Shown: positions 16,770 through 24,546 of the stretch, one piece after another
Numbering within the stretch: the first letter of the stretch is position 1
How the letters are laid out: each line of letters opens with the position of its first letter
Source: an uncultured Paracoccaceae bacterium
Lineage (GTDB): Bacteria; Pseudomonadota; Alphaproteobacteria; Rhodobacterales; Rhodobacteraceae
Reading direction: 5' to 3'
NCBI GenBank assembly: GCA_913054485.1
Contig: CAJXHQ010000003.1
Span: forward strand, 1 to 24,654
DNA: 24,654 nucleotides
The notes under the pieces: generated by a model
What the model saw: only the letters and a program-made list of their open reading frames with translations
The model's database searches: none
Told to the model about the DNA's origin: nothing
Made by a program: the position numbers and the translations under genes

Positions 16770-17561
16770 TCAGGCGGATTTGGTGGAACGGCGGCGGAAG
16801 TATTCCGCCGTCAGCAGCAGCAGCACGGAGGCCAGCAGCAAGAGCGAGCCGAGCGCCAGCGTGTTCGGGAGTTTTGCCGGGAAGCGGATCTGGCTCCAGA
16901 TATAGACCGGCAGGGTGGGCTGGTTGCCGGAGAGGAAGAAGGCCAGCACAAATTCGTCGAAAGATACGGTAAAAGTCACCAGCAGCGAGGCAACGATGCC
17001 CGGTGCCACAATCGGCAAGGTCACGCGGCGGAAGGTGCCGATGATGCTTTCGCCCAGATCAAAAGCGGCTTCCTCCAGTGACTGGTCGAAATCGTCGAAG
17101 GCGGATTTCATGATCGAAACGGCAAAGGGCAGGGCGAGGAAGACATGGCCCAAAACGACCGTGGTCAGCGAGGGTTTCAGTCCCAGCGAGATGAACAGCA
17201 CCAGCATCGACGACGCCACGATAATGCCGGGAATGACCAGCGGCAGCATCACCAGCCCTTCAGACAGCTCCTTGCCCTTGAAGCGGTAACGCACGTAGGC
17301 ACGGGCGGCAAAAAGTCCCAGCGAGGTGGCCACCAGCGCAGTGACGATGCCGACGATCAATGAGTTGACCATGGCCTGCAGCAGCGTCTCCTGCCCGCCC
17401 AGACCGGCGTACCATTTCAGCGTGAAGCCCTTCATCGGGAAGGCCACGATGGTGCCGTCATTGAAAGAAAACAGCGGCAGCAGCAGCACCGGCAGGTAGA
17501 GGAACACCAGATAGGCGATAGCGTAGACAAAGAGCCAAGGGAAACGGGTGAGCAGTTTCAT
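16770..17561 (-). CDS. PotC-like ABC transporter permease
   Basis: This 263-residue inner-membrane protein has six predicted helices, beginning WLFVYAIAYLVFLYLPVLLLPLF. The EAA loop that contacts the ATPase is EEAAFDLGESIIGTFRRVTLPIVAPGI, with the invariant glycine. It pairs with the PotB-like permease, overlapping its stop by four bases (ATGA, 17558-17561), which indicates coupled translation of the two halves of the channel. Length is normal for PotC. Confidence 0.88.
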   Translation of the reverse strand: MKLLTRFPWLFVYAIAYLVFLYLPVLLLPLFSFNDGTIVAFPMKGFTLKWYAGLGGQETLLQAMVNSLIVGIVTALVATSLGLFAARAYVRYRFKGKELSEGLVMLPLVIPGIIVASSMLVLFISLGLKPSLTTVVLGHVFLALPFAVSIMKSAFDDFDQSLEEAAFDLGESIIGTFRRVTLPIVAPGIVASLLVTFTVSFDEFVLAFFLSGNQPTLPVYIWSQIRFPAKLPNTLALGSLLLLASVLLLLTAEYFRRRSTKSA

Positions 17562-18421
17562 CGGATGCGTCTCCCCAAGGCGGTGGTGATCACGACAAAG
17601 CCGATGGCAACCGCCCCGACCGAGGCCATGGCGACCAGTGAAAGCGTGGCCCCCAGCGGCCAGTTGTTGGCCGCGCCGAACTGTACCTGCATGAGGTTGG
17701 CAATCATCTTGCCCTGCGAGCCGCCCACCAGCGAGGGCGTCACGTAGTCGCCGACGGTGGGGATGAAGATGATCAGCGATGCGGCAATGATGCCCGGCAC
17801 GGTCAGCGGCAGGGTGACGCGGAAGAAACGCTCCAGCCGGTTGCAGCCAAGGTCCGTCGCGGCCTCAAGATAGGCGCGGTCGATCTTTTGCAGCGAAACG
17901 TAAATGGGCAGGATCGCAAAGGGCGCCCAGGCGTGGGCTAGCGTCAGCACCACGGCAAATTCGTTGTACAGCAGGAAGGTCAGCGGCTCATCGATCGCAC
18001 CTGTGGTCAGCAGCGCCGAATTCATCACGCCGTTGAAGCCGAGGATCAGTTTCCAGCTGAACACCCGCAGCAGATAGCTGCTCCAGAAGGGGATGGTGAT
18101 CAGCAGCAGCCAGAGGGTCTTCTTCTGGGTGCGGAAGGCGATGAAATAGGCAATCGGATAGGCCAGCGCCACGGTGGCCAGCGTCACCGCCCCGGCAATG
18201 AGGATGGAGCGCAGCATCAGGTGGCGCACCAGCGGATCAGTGGCGGCCTCGATGTAGTTGGCCCATGTCAGCGTCTTGTCGATGGCGACATAGGTCTGGG
18301 TCCAGAAACTATAGGCGACCAAAATGGCCAGCGGCGCCGCCACCAGCAGCCCGACATAAAGCGAGGCCGGGGCGCTCAGCGCCAGGCCTTTGCCTGTTTC
18401 TGTTTTCAGAACTCCGGGCAT
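17558..18421 (-). CDS. PotB-like ABC transporter permease, first gene of the operon
   Basis: This 287-residue permease has six predicted helices and an EAA loop EAATDLGCNRLERFFRVTLPLTVPGI. The N-terminal part (APASLYVGLLVAAPLAILVAYSFW) and the IPFWSSYLLRVFSWKLIL segment are typical of PotB. It is the 5' gene of a seven-gene minus-strand operon, reading away from a TetR/BetI regulator. GGAG lies just before the ATG. Its promoter region contains two copies of a regulator palindrome, so the whole operon is probably repressed until substrate is present. Confidence 0.88.
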   Translation of the reverse strand: MPGVLKTETGKGLALSAPASLYVGLLVAAPLAILVAYSFWTQTYVAIDKTLTWANYIEAATDPLVRHLMLRSILIAGAVTLATVALAYPIAYFIAFRTQKKTLWLLLITIPFWSSYLLRVFSWKLILGFNGVMNSALLTTGAIDEPLTFLLYNEFAVVLTLAHAWAPFAILPIYVSLQKIDRAYLEAATDLGCNRLERFFRVTLPLTVPGIIAASLIIFIPTVGDYVTPSLVGGSQGKMIANLMQVQFGAANNWPLGATLSLVAMASVGAVAIGFVVITTALGRRIR

Positions 18422-18475
18422 GGGACTCCGTTCAGGGCTTGCGTTAGCGGGCGGACGACTGGCATTTGTAGAAAA

Positions 18476-18491
18476 ATGGACAATCGTCCAT
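18476..18491. promoter_or_regulatory. Operator palindrome, copy 1 (ATGGAC-N4-GTCCAT)
   Basis: ATGGACAATCGTCCAT is a dyad with perfect 6-bp arms and a 4-bp centre, 55 bp upstream of the permease start. The same arms and spacing recur at 18542. Likely bound by the TetR/BetI protein encoded at 18676. Confidence 0.7.
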
Positions 18492-18539
18492 CTAAAGGTG
18501 GCCGGGCTTGGGGGATTCTGTCAACAGCTTTGTCGAAAT

Positions 18540-18559
18540 AAATGGACGTGTGTCCATTT
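18540..18559. promoter_or_regulatory. Operator palindrome, copy 2 (ATGGAC-N4-GTCCAT)
   Basis: AAATGGACGTGTGTCCATTT has perfect 8-bp arms around a 4-bp centre, about 116 bp upstream of the regulator gene. Its centre is 66 bp from copy 1. One copy may govern each divergent transcript, or both may act together. A TTGACA hexamer reading toward the permease lies between them (18519-18524). Confidence 0.7.
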
Positions 18560-18675
18560 TTGTTAGAGCATGGGTTAAGCGCATGCCATGGTGAAGGCGC
18601 GCCAAATCTTGCTGTATCCGGCCAAACCGCATATGTGCGCGGCCCAGCAGGCGCTGACAGGGAAACAGGGATCCT

Positions 18676-19320
18676 ATGCCGGGAAAACGCGAACAGAACC
18701 GGGAGCAGAACCGCCAGGCACTGATTAAAGCGGTATTGGACTCGGTCTCTGAAAAGGGAATCTCCGAAACCTCGGTAAGCGAGATTATCCAGCGCGCCGG
18801 CCTGTCGCGCGGCATGATTCATCTCCATTTCGGTGGCAAGGATAACCTGCTGGCCGCGGCGGCCCGTTCGTCCTCTGAGGAGTATTACGACGGGCTTGAG
18901 GCCTTGCTGCAATCAGGCGGCGACAGCCCGCAGGAGCGGGTCGAGATGATCGTGCGCGGCGACCTCAGCGAGCCGGTTCTGAACCGGCGCAACGTCAGCA
19001 TCTGGTATGCCTTTCGCGGCGAGGCGCGCAACCGTTCCGCGATTGCCGAATATTCCGACACCCGGGATGACCGGCTGCGTAACATGATCCTCAATGCGTT
19101 TACCCGTATTGTACGTGAGGCGGGCCGAGAGGATCCCGTGCTTTCGGCCCGTGACGCGACCCATGGCACGATTGCTCTGATGGAAGGCATGTGGACCGAC
19201 TACCTGCTGCACCCGGACCGCTTCGACCGGGACGAAGCCTTGCGGATTGTCTTTCGGTTCCTGGCCGCGCTCTTCCCGGCCCATTTCTCGTTGGCAGGGG
19301 CGGTGCCGCCTAAAAACTAA
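18676..19320 (+). CDS. TetR/BetI-type repressor of the amine operon
   Basis: This 214-residue regulator has an N-terminal TetR helix-turn-helix (about 13-60: ISETSVSEIIQRAGLSRGMIHLHFGGKDNLL) and a BetI-like ligand-binding region with NRRNVSIWYAFRGEARNRSAIAEYSDTRDDRLR. BetI family members repress choline/betaine genes and release DNA on binding a quaternary amine. The gene is divergent from the transporter/demethylase operon and the two share a promoter region with two identical-arm palindromes, which makes it the obvious operon repressor. AGGGA lies five bases before the ATG. It ends 14 nt from the convergent aminotransferase. Confidence 0.85.
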   Translation: MPGKREQNREQNRQALIKAVLDSVSEKGISETSVSEIIQRAGLSRGMIHLHFGGKDNLLAAAARSSSEEYYDGLEALLQSGGDSPQERVEMIVRGDLSEPVLNRRNVSIWYAFRGEARNRSAIAEYSDTRDDRLRNMILNAFTRIVREAGREDPVLSARDATHGTIALMEGMWTDYLLHPDRFDRDEALRIVFRFLAALFPAHFSLAGAVPPKN

Positions 19321-19329
19321 GGCAGCACC
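19302..19329. terminator. Hairpin between convergent regulator and aminotransferase genes
   Basis: GGTGCCGCC (19302-19310) pairs with GGCAGCACC (19321-19329) with one mismatch around a loop containing the regulator stop codon. It sits in the 14-bp convergent gap and could end transcripts in both directions, though no clear U-run follows on either strand. Confidence 0.4.
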
Positions 19330-19334
19330 ACGGG

Positions 19335-20714
19335 TTATCTCTTCAGTTGGGCTTCGACCTGCTGGATGGCGCGTTCAAGGATGTCGAACATCCCGTCTAT
19401 CTCCTCCGGGGTGATGATCAGCGGCGGAGAGAAGACCGCCATATTGATCAGCGGCCGCACGATCAGCCCCATCTCCTCGCAGGCCGCATCGATCATCGAT
19501 CCAAGCTTGCGCTCCGCCTCCAGATCATCGGCCTTGCCCTCGATACAGCCCAACAGCCCCATGCCGCGGGCAGCACCGACGATGCTGTATTTCTTCAGAT
19601 CCGCCAGCCGGGCCTGAAACTGCGGGGTGACCGCGCGGACATGTTCGAGGAGGCCTTCGCGCTCGAAGATTTCGATATTGGTCAGAGCGGCAATGCAGCT
19701 CACCGGATGGCCGGAATATGTGTAGCCATTGGTGTAGGAGGACGGCGTGCCCAGGTGGCTCATCTGCTCCATCACCCTGTCCGAGATGATGCAGGCCCCG
19801 AGCGGCAGGTAGCCCGAGGTCAGCCCCTTGGCGCAGGTGATTATGTCGGGCTGGATGCCGAACACTTCCTCGGAGGCAAACCAGTGGCCGAGCCGCCCGA
19901 AACCGGTGACCACCTCGTCCGAGATGTAAAGAATGTCATTGGCCCGGCACAGCTCCAGCGTGCGCTTGTGGTAACCTTCGGGCGGTACAATGACCCCGCC
20001 GGAAGACAGCACTGGTTCGGCGATGAAGGCACCGATGTTTTCCGCGCCGATCTCCTCGATCGCCCGTGCCATATCCGCCACCTTGGCGTCGCACCAGTCC
20101 GCGACGCTCATTCCTTCAGGGCGGCGGTATGGGTTCACGTCGGGCAGGAAGTGTACCAGCCGGGTTTCAAAGTCGAACTCGCTCTTGTCGCGTTCCTTGC
20201 CGGTCACCGAATGGGCCAGGTAAGTGGAGCCGTGATAGCCCTTTTCGCGGGCGAGGATCATCTTCTTCTGCGGCTTGGCGCGCCGGTTGTTCAGATACTG
20301 CATGGTCCGCAGCGCGGTATCCACGGCGGTTGACCCGCCGGTGGTGAAGAAGACATTGTTGAGATCACCGGGCGCCATATCGGCCAGTTTCTTGGCCAGC
20401 ACCGCCGAGGGTTCGGTAGTGTTGGTGAAGGGGGACGTGTAGGGCAGCTTCATCACCTGCGCGGCAATGGCATCCGCCATCTCCTGCCGCCCGTAGCCGA
20501 TCTGGGTGCACCACATGCCGCCGGGACCGTCGATGTAGCATTTGCCGGCCGCGTCCCACAGGTGAATACCCCGCGCCGTGTCCATCAGCATATTGTCATA
20601 GCCGCGCCAGTCATCCGTCGCCATCCAAGGATGCAGCTGGTGGGTCCGGTCCCATTGGCTCAGCTCCTCCGCGCTGGGAGAATTCTTGAGCGGTGAAGCT
20701 GTCATCTTGGTCAT
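19335..20714 (-). CDS. Class III (omega) PLP-dependent aminotransferase
   Basis: This 459-residue enzyme is of the omega-amino acid:pyruvate type, moving a terminal amino group to a keto acid. The PLP lysine is K296 in CAKGLTSGYLPLGA, D266 in YISDEVVTGFG binds the pyridine nitrogen, and the N-terminal THQLHPWM resembles SpuC and taurine/beta-alanine aminotransferases. The start is the ATG at 20714 with CAGGAAG upstream; an extension to 20762 is in frame but has no family similarity. It faces a BetI-like gene across a shared palindrome, so it is likely under that regulator's control. Polyamine, taurine and beta-alanine are all possible substrates; nothing here decides between them. Confidence 0.87.
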   Translation of the reverse strand: MTKMTASPLKNSPSAEELSQWDRTHQLHPWMATDDWRGYDNMLMDTARGIHLWDAAGKCYIDGPGGMWCTQIGYGRQEMADAIAAQVMKLPYTSPFTNTTEPSAVLAKKLADMAPGDLNNVFFTTGGSTAVDTALRTMQYLNNRRAKPQKKMILAREKGYHGSTYLAHSVTGKERDKSEFDFETRLVHFLPDVNPYRRPEGMSVADWCDAKVADMARAIEEIGAENIGAFIAEPVLSSGGVIVPPEGYHKRTLELCRANDILYISDEVVTGFGRLGHWFASEEVFGIQPDIITCAKGLTSGYLPLGACIISDRVMEQMSHLGTPSSYTNGYTYSGHPVSCIAALTNIEIFEREGLLEHVRAVTPQFQARLADLKKYSIVGAARGMGLLGCIEGKADDLEAERKLGSMIDAACEEMGLIVRPLINMAVFSPPLIITPEEIDGMFDILERAIQQVEAQLKR

Positions 20715-20790
20715 CGCTGTCTTCCTGAGTGAACTGCCCGGACCAGCCCGGTGCCGTGGCATCGAGCATAGGAACCGAAATTGGCTGCGT

Positions 20791-20820
20791 AAAGTTTATT
20801 TGAGCGCTCACTCAAACTTT
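20791..20820. promoter_or_regulatory. 30-bp palindromic operator between the aminotransferase and betI-like genes
   Basis: The perfect 10-bp palindrome TGAGCGCTCA (20801-20810) is flanked symmetrically by AAAGTTT (20791-20797) and AAACTTT (20814-20820). The three bases between on each side do not pair, so 24 of 30 positions are symmetric. A second, offset reading, TTTGAG-N6-CTCAAA, overlaps it. A TTGAAA hexamer reading toward the aminotransferase lies just beyond, so binding would block that promoter. Confidence 0.75.
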
Positions 20821-20885
20821 TCAATCCTGACAACTGCTTCGGTTTGTGAAACAAGGGGATAGAGGGAAGATACGGCGAGGCGGCA

Positions 20886-21530
20886 ATGACGGCAGAACCG
20901 GCCAGGGGCCGAAAACCGCGCAAGGAGCGCAAGGAAAACGCCGATATGCGGCGGCGGCAGATTCTCGACGCGGCGTTCCGCTCGATCGTTGAGAACGGTC
21001 TGGCGCGGACGACGTTGGCCACGGTTGCGGACGGTGCCGGGCTGTCGCAAGGCGTGGCAGTGTTCTATTTCAAGTCGAAGACCGGCATCCTGGCAGAGAC
21101 CATGCGTGACCTCTACCAGCGCTACGAGGCCCATTGGATGGCCGCCTTGGAGGCCGCGGGAGAAGAACCCGCCGCCCGGCTGCGGGCCATTGTTGCAGCG
21201 GATTTTGATCCCGCGATCTGCAACCCTGAAGCGCTGACTGTCTGGTTCGCTTTCATGGGAGAGCAGAAGTTCGTGGGCCAATATGCAGACATATCCGCCG
21301 CATTTGAGGCGCGCAGGTCAGAAGCGCTGCGCGAGATTTGCGCCGCGTTGGCTTCGGGCGACACCGTGAAGGCGGCGCTGGCAAGCGAATGGATTGAAAC
21401 TCTGACGGATGGGTATTGGCAGAAACTGCATCTCCGGCAGGATGGGTTTCAAGCTGAGGGGGCTATTGCGCACACGCTGAAGGCTGCCGGAATTCTGTTC
21501 CCTGACCACGACCAAGACCTGCTCTTCTGA
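20886..21530 (+). CDS. BetI-like TetR-family transcriptional regulator
   Basis: This 214-residue protein has the BetI pattern RRRQILDAAFRSIVENGLARTTLATVADGAGLSQGVAVFYFKSKTGIL (about 22-70) and a BetI-like C-terminal domain (TVWFAFMGEQKF, LASEWIETLTDGYWQKLHL). It probably binds the 30-bp palindrome between itself and the divergent aminotransferase gene. It differs from the regulator at 18676, whose presumed operator has different arms, so the two likely answer to different ligands. GAGG lies seven bases before the ATG. The C terminus is slightly longer than in classic BetI. Confidence 0.85.
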   Translation: MTAEPARGRKPRKERKENADMRRRQILDAAFRSIVENGLARTTLATVADGAGLSQGVAVFYFKSKTGILAETMRDLYQRYEAHWMAALEAAGEEPAARLRAIVAADFDPAICNPEALTVWFAFMGEQKFVGQYADISAAFEARRSEALREICAALASGDTVKAALASEWIETLTDGYWQKLHLRQDGFQAEGAIAHTLKAAGILFPDHDQDLLF

Positions 21531-21758
21531 GGCGGTCAAAGTGCGGTCCCGATCGCGCGCGGTCGTGATCGCCAGTCCTACGGCTACACTACAATCCTGC
21601 TTGCTCAACAGGGAAGTGTGACACTGATACTTTGCAGATGCGGGACAGTCTAACTTTGCACTCACACAAACTTGCAGATAATATTGATTATGTAAAATTA
21701 CGGATACCGCTAGACCGACTGTGCCGCATCGCGCAGCCGGTTGTGTTTCGGATGAAAG
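21531..21758. other. Convergent spacer with hairpin and AT-rich patch
   Basis: This 228-bp spacer lies between two convergent genes and holds no recognisable gene. CGATCGCG (21550-21557) and CGTGATCG (21564-21571) form an 8-bp stem with one G-U pair, which could end the regulator transcript. Bases about 21644-21710 fall to roughly one-third GC and contain a small dyad, ATAAT-ATTG-ATTAT (21678-21691). The patch may be a remnant of inserted DNA or simply relaxed spacer. Confidence 0.4.
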
Positions 21759-23036
21759 CTAGCCGGCAATGGCCTCTGCTGCTGCGGCATATGCCGCTTC
21801 AGCCAGCGCAAAATCTGCGTCACTCAGGGCTAGGCACGGATAGGTTTTACCCGGAGCCTTAAACAGTCCTGCTGACATGAGAACCTTGTTGAAAGCTGCG
21901 CCTTTGGCGGTGTCTGCCTGCAGAACATCACGGTAGTTGCGCAGCTGCGAATCTGTGAAGACGATTTCGAACAGTGTCGGGTCGCCGGCAATCCGGTGCG
22001 CTATGCCCTGTGCCTCCAGTGCCGCAGATGCCATGTCTTGAAGCCGAAGCCCATGCGCGCGCAGCACTTCGTACTGACCGTCGCGCCGCAGAATCTCCAT
22101 TGTTTTCAGGCCCGCGATGGCGGCCACCGGGTTACCGGAGAGCGTGCCGAGCTGCATCAGCCATTTATCCGCACCTACGGCCGCCTTGTCGAAATGCGCC
22201 ATGATATCCGCGGTCCCGGCAATGGCGGCCAGCGGGAAGCCGCCGCCGATGATCTTGCCCAGCGTGGCGATATCGGGCGTCACGCCGTAAAGCTCCTGCG
22301 CGCCGCCATAGGCAAAGCGGAAGCCGGTCACCACCTCGTCAAAGATCAGCAGGATGCCGTATCTGTCAGCTTCCTCGCGCAATACCTGCAGGAAGCCGGG
22401 CTCCGGCGGGATGATCCTCTGCAATGGCTCCACAATGATCGCCGCAACCTCATTGCCCCATTCTGCCAGCAGCGAGCGGATGTAATCAGGATCGTTGAAA
22501 GGCGCGATCAGCATCTCGGCCCGCACCCCTTCCGGAATGCCGGCACTGTCCGGCACCGCCTGCGGATAATTCACCATCTTCGCCGGTGCCAGCGACATCT
22601 GCGCCTCAGCACTCATGCCGTGATAGCCGCCCTCGAACTTCACGATCTTGTCGCGCCCGGTGAAGGCCCGCGCCAGCCGCATCGCATACATGTCCGCCTC
22701 GCCCCCGGAAGAGACATAGCGGATCTGTTCGGCGCATGGCACGGCGCGGCAGATTTCCTCGGCCAGTTCGATGCCGACCGCATTATTGGCAAAAAAGGTC
22801 ATACCCTTGGGCAGCTGTTCAGCCACCGCCTCCAGCACCTCCGGGTGGCCATGACCCAAGAGCATCGGGCCGGAGCCGATCAAAAGGTCGACATATTCGT
22901 TGCCGTCCTCGTCCCACACGCGGGAACCCTGCCCTTCCCGGATGAAAACTGCCGGGTCGAAATTGCCGAAACCGCCGCCGGGCAGCACCGCTTTTGCGCG
23001 CGCCTGCCACTCTGCCTGGCTAAGGATGGGTGTCAT
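21759..23036 (-). CDS. Class III aminotransferase of the glutamate-1-semialdehyde aminomutase-like group
   Basis: This 425-residue PLP enzyme has K261 in TLGKIIGGGFP as the cofactor lysine, D233 in IFDEVVTGFR and the phosphate-binding SSGGEADMYAMRLAR. The pattern is that of HemL-like proteins, but the operon setting and the change from the usual SSGTEA to SSGGEA argue against haem synthesis. Such paralogues are often catabolic aminotransferases of unknown substrate. AGGAGAT precedes the ATG. It is third in an operon after dddQ and the enolase-family gene, 32 nt after the latter. Its role with them is not known. Confidence 0.85.
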   Translation of the reverse strand: MTPILSQAEWQARAKAVLPGGGFGNFDPAVFIREGQGSRVWDEDGNEYVDLLIGSGPMLLGHGHPEVLEAVAEQLPKGMTFFANNAVGIELAEEICRAVPCAEQIRYVSSGGEADMYAMRLARAFTGRDKIVKFEGGYHGMSAEAQMSLAPAKMVNYPQAVPDSAGIPEGVRAEMLIAPFNDPDYIRSLLAEWGNEVAAIIVEPLQRIIPPEPGFLQVLREEADRYGILLIFDEVVTGFRFAYGGAQELYGVTPDIATLGKIIGGGFPLAAIAGTADIMAHFDKAAVGADKWLMQLGTLSGNPVAAIAGLKTMEILRRDGQYEVLRAHGLRLQDMASAALEAQGIAHRIAGDPTLFEIVFTDSQLRNYRDVLQADTAKGAAFNKVLMSAGLFKAPGKTYPCLALSDADFALAEAAYAAAAEAIAG

Positions 23037-23068
23037 GGCTGATCTCCTGTCTATGTCTTCTGGTCTGG

Positions 23069-24172
23069 TCAGTCGAGGATGGCGCTGGCCTGCCCAAGCA
23101 CCTCTGGATCGGGGGTCACGCCCAGGCCAGGGCCCTCGGGCGGGGCGATACGACCATTGCGGCGCTGCGGCGCGGCCGCGTCAAGCCGGGGCGCCACATA
23201 GTGGCTCAGATCGCAGGTATTCATGATCCCGCGGGCTGGCGTGCTGGCCGCCAGGTGCAGCAGCGCGGCGGTGGTCACATCGCTGCCCCAGGTGTCTTCG
23301 ATGCACATCTGCGTGCCAAGGCTGAGGCAAAGGTCGCGAATGCGCCGCATTGCGGACAACCCGCCCATTTTCGACAGTTTCAGCGCCGCGGCATCCATGC
23401 AGCCCGCCAGGTGCCCGGCAATAACCGAGGCCATATCATGCGCGCTTTCGTCCAGCTTCATCGGCAGGCCAGTGGCAGCGCGCACATGGGCGCATTCTTG
23501 AAGCGTGGCGCAGGGCTGTTCCAGCATCACGTCCAGATGGGCGACAGCGCGGACGGTGCGGGTGGCGGTCAGCGCATCCGCGCCGCAGTTCCAATCGCCA
23601 TAGACCAGCGGCCCGGCACCAACAGCTTCGCGTACTTTGATCAGCCGCTCGGCATCCGCCTGCCAGTCATCATCCGCGCCCAGTTTCACTTGGAACTGGC
23701 GCATCCCTTGCTCATAAGCCTCGCGCGCCATGCGGGCCATCTCGTCCGGCGCAACGCAGGTTATGGAGTGATAGAGCGGCATATCCTGAACCGCCTGCCC
23801 GCCGAGCAGCGCGTGCAGTGGCAGCCCCGCCGCCTGTGCGGTCAGGTCCCAAAGCGCGGTATCAATCGCTGACTTGGCGTATGGATGCCCTTGAAGGTGC
23901 TGGTTCAGCCTCTCCATCAGCGCCTCCGGCCCCACGGGATCGGCTCCCAGCAGCACCGGTGCCATCTCTTCCACCGCCGGGATCACGCCACCAGCATAGG
24001 CCGGCAGGTAATGCGGTATCGGGCAGACCTCTCCCCAGCCCTGCAACCCTGTGTCGGTGTCCAGCCGCAAGATCACTGATGTGGTCGTGCCGCAGGTCTT
24101 GCCCCCGGCCATGTAATAGGTCTCGTGGCTGGTGAGCGGCACCTCCCAGAGCGTGATACGGGTGATCTTCAT
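23069..24172 (-). CDS. Enolase-superfamily epimerase similar to betaine 2-epimerase HpbD
   Basis: This 367-residue member of the mandelate racemase/muconate lactonizing group has acid-base lysines K163 (QFQVKLG) and K265 (AALKLSKMGG) and metal ligands D193 (YGDWN), E219 (LEQP) and D241 (KLDES). Remembered sequence of HpbD from Pelagibaca bermudensis, a 4-hydroxyproline betaine 2-epimerase, shows the same lysine numbering and matching blocks (GWGEVCP, GHPYAKSAID, EDTWGSD). A 1,1-proton transfer on a proline- or hydroxyproline-betaine is therefore the best guess. Its ATG overlaps the dddQ stop by four bases (ATGA). Rieske and TMADH-like enzymes needed for later demethylation lie 9-11 kb away. 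Another alpha-substituted acid remains possible. Confidence 0.8.
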   Translation of the reverse strand: MKITRITLWEVPLTSHETYYMAGGKTCGTTTSVILRLDTDTGLQGWGEVCPIPHYLPAYAGGVIPAVEEMAPVLLGADPVGPEALMERLNQHLQGHPYAKSAIDTALWDLTAQAAGLPLHALLGGQAVQDMPLYHSITCVAPDEMARMAREAYEQGMRQFQVKLGADDDWQADAERLIKVREAVGAGPLVYGDWNCGADALTATRTVRAVAHLDVMLEQPCATLQECAHVRAATGLPMKLDESAHDMASVIAGHLAGCMDAAALKLSKMGGLSAMRRIRDLCLSLGTQMCIEDTWGSDVTTAALLHLAASTPARGIMNTCDLSHYVAPRLDAAAPQRRNGRIAPPEGPGLGVTPDPEVLGQASAILD

Positions 24173-24546
24173 CCCAGCTCCCTTCCCAGATCGGATTTCT
24201 TCAGCAGGTCTTCGCCGCGCCAGAAAGCGGCTGCCAGCAGCGGGCCCGGCGTCATGCAGATCGCGTGTTTCTGATGCGGCGCATGATGCACCGTCTCACC
24301 TGCCCCGGCCTCGCGCATAGCGCGGCCTTCGGAGAAAAACTGTGCCCGGCCCGCCAGGATCAGATAGGTTTCCTCGGGCGCGTGGGAGTGTTCATCATAG
24401 TGCTGCCCCGCCCCCCAATAGCCGATCGAGATCCGCATCTCGTCACTTTGGAACAGCCCTTCGGGAGAGATCAGATTGACCCAGCCGTAATTGTCCAGCC
24501 AGTTGCGGGAGAACCCGTCGGCCTGCGTGTAGCTCTGCTGCCAGCG
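24169..24546 (-). CDS. dddQ: DddQ-family cupin DMSP lyase, 5' end lost at a chimeric join
   Basis: The 125 residues present begin RWQQSYTQADGFSRNWLDNYGW and carry the full DddQ metal site: Y-x2-H-x-H-x3-E-x-Y in HYDEHSHAPEETY, with a later histidine in HQKHAI. This spacing equals Tyr120, His123, His125, Glu129 and Tyr131 of Ruegeria DddQ, which cleaves dimethylsulfoniopropionate to DMS and acrylate. Coding extends above the internal ATG at 24438; the similarity to DddQ (LDNYGW) lies before it. The frame is lost at about 24547, where GC drops and an unrelated hydrolase begins, so about a third of the usual 190-200 residues is missing. It is first in an operon with the epimerase (4-base overlap). 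Most likely intact in the real genome. Confidence 0.8.
   Translation of the reverse strand, partial: RWQQSYTQADGFSRNWLDNYGWVNLISPEGLFQSDEMRISIGYWGAGQHYDEHSHAPEETYLILAGRAQFFSEGRAMREAGAGETVHHAPHQKHAICMTPGPLLAAAFWRGEDLLKKSDLGRELG

Noticed and set aside
20715..20762. 16-residue N-terminal extension of the first aminotransferase
   Set aside because: The extension lacks similarity; ATG at 20714 has a good CAGGAAG ribosome-binding site.
21759..23036. Naming the second aminotransferase hemL
   Set aside because: The operon context is onium-compound catabolism and the SSGTEA motif is altered; only the family is supported.
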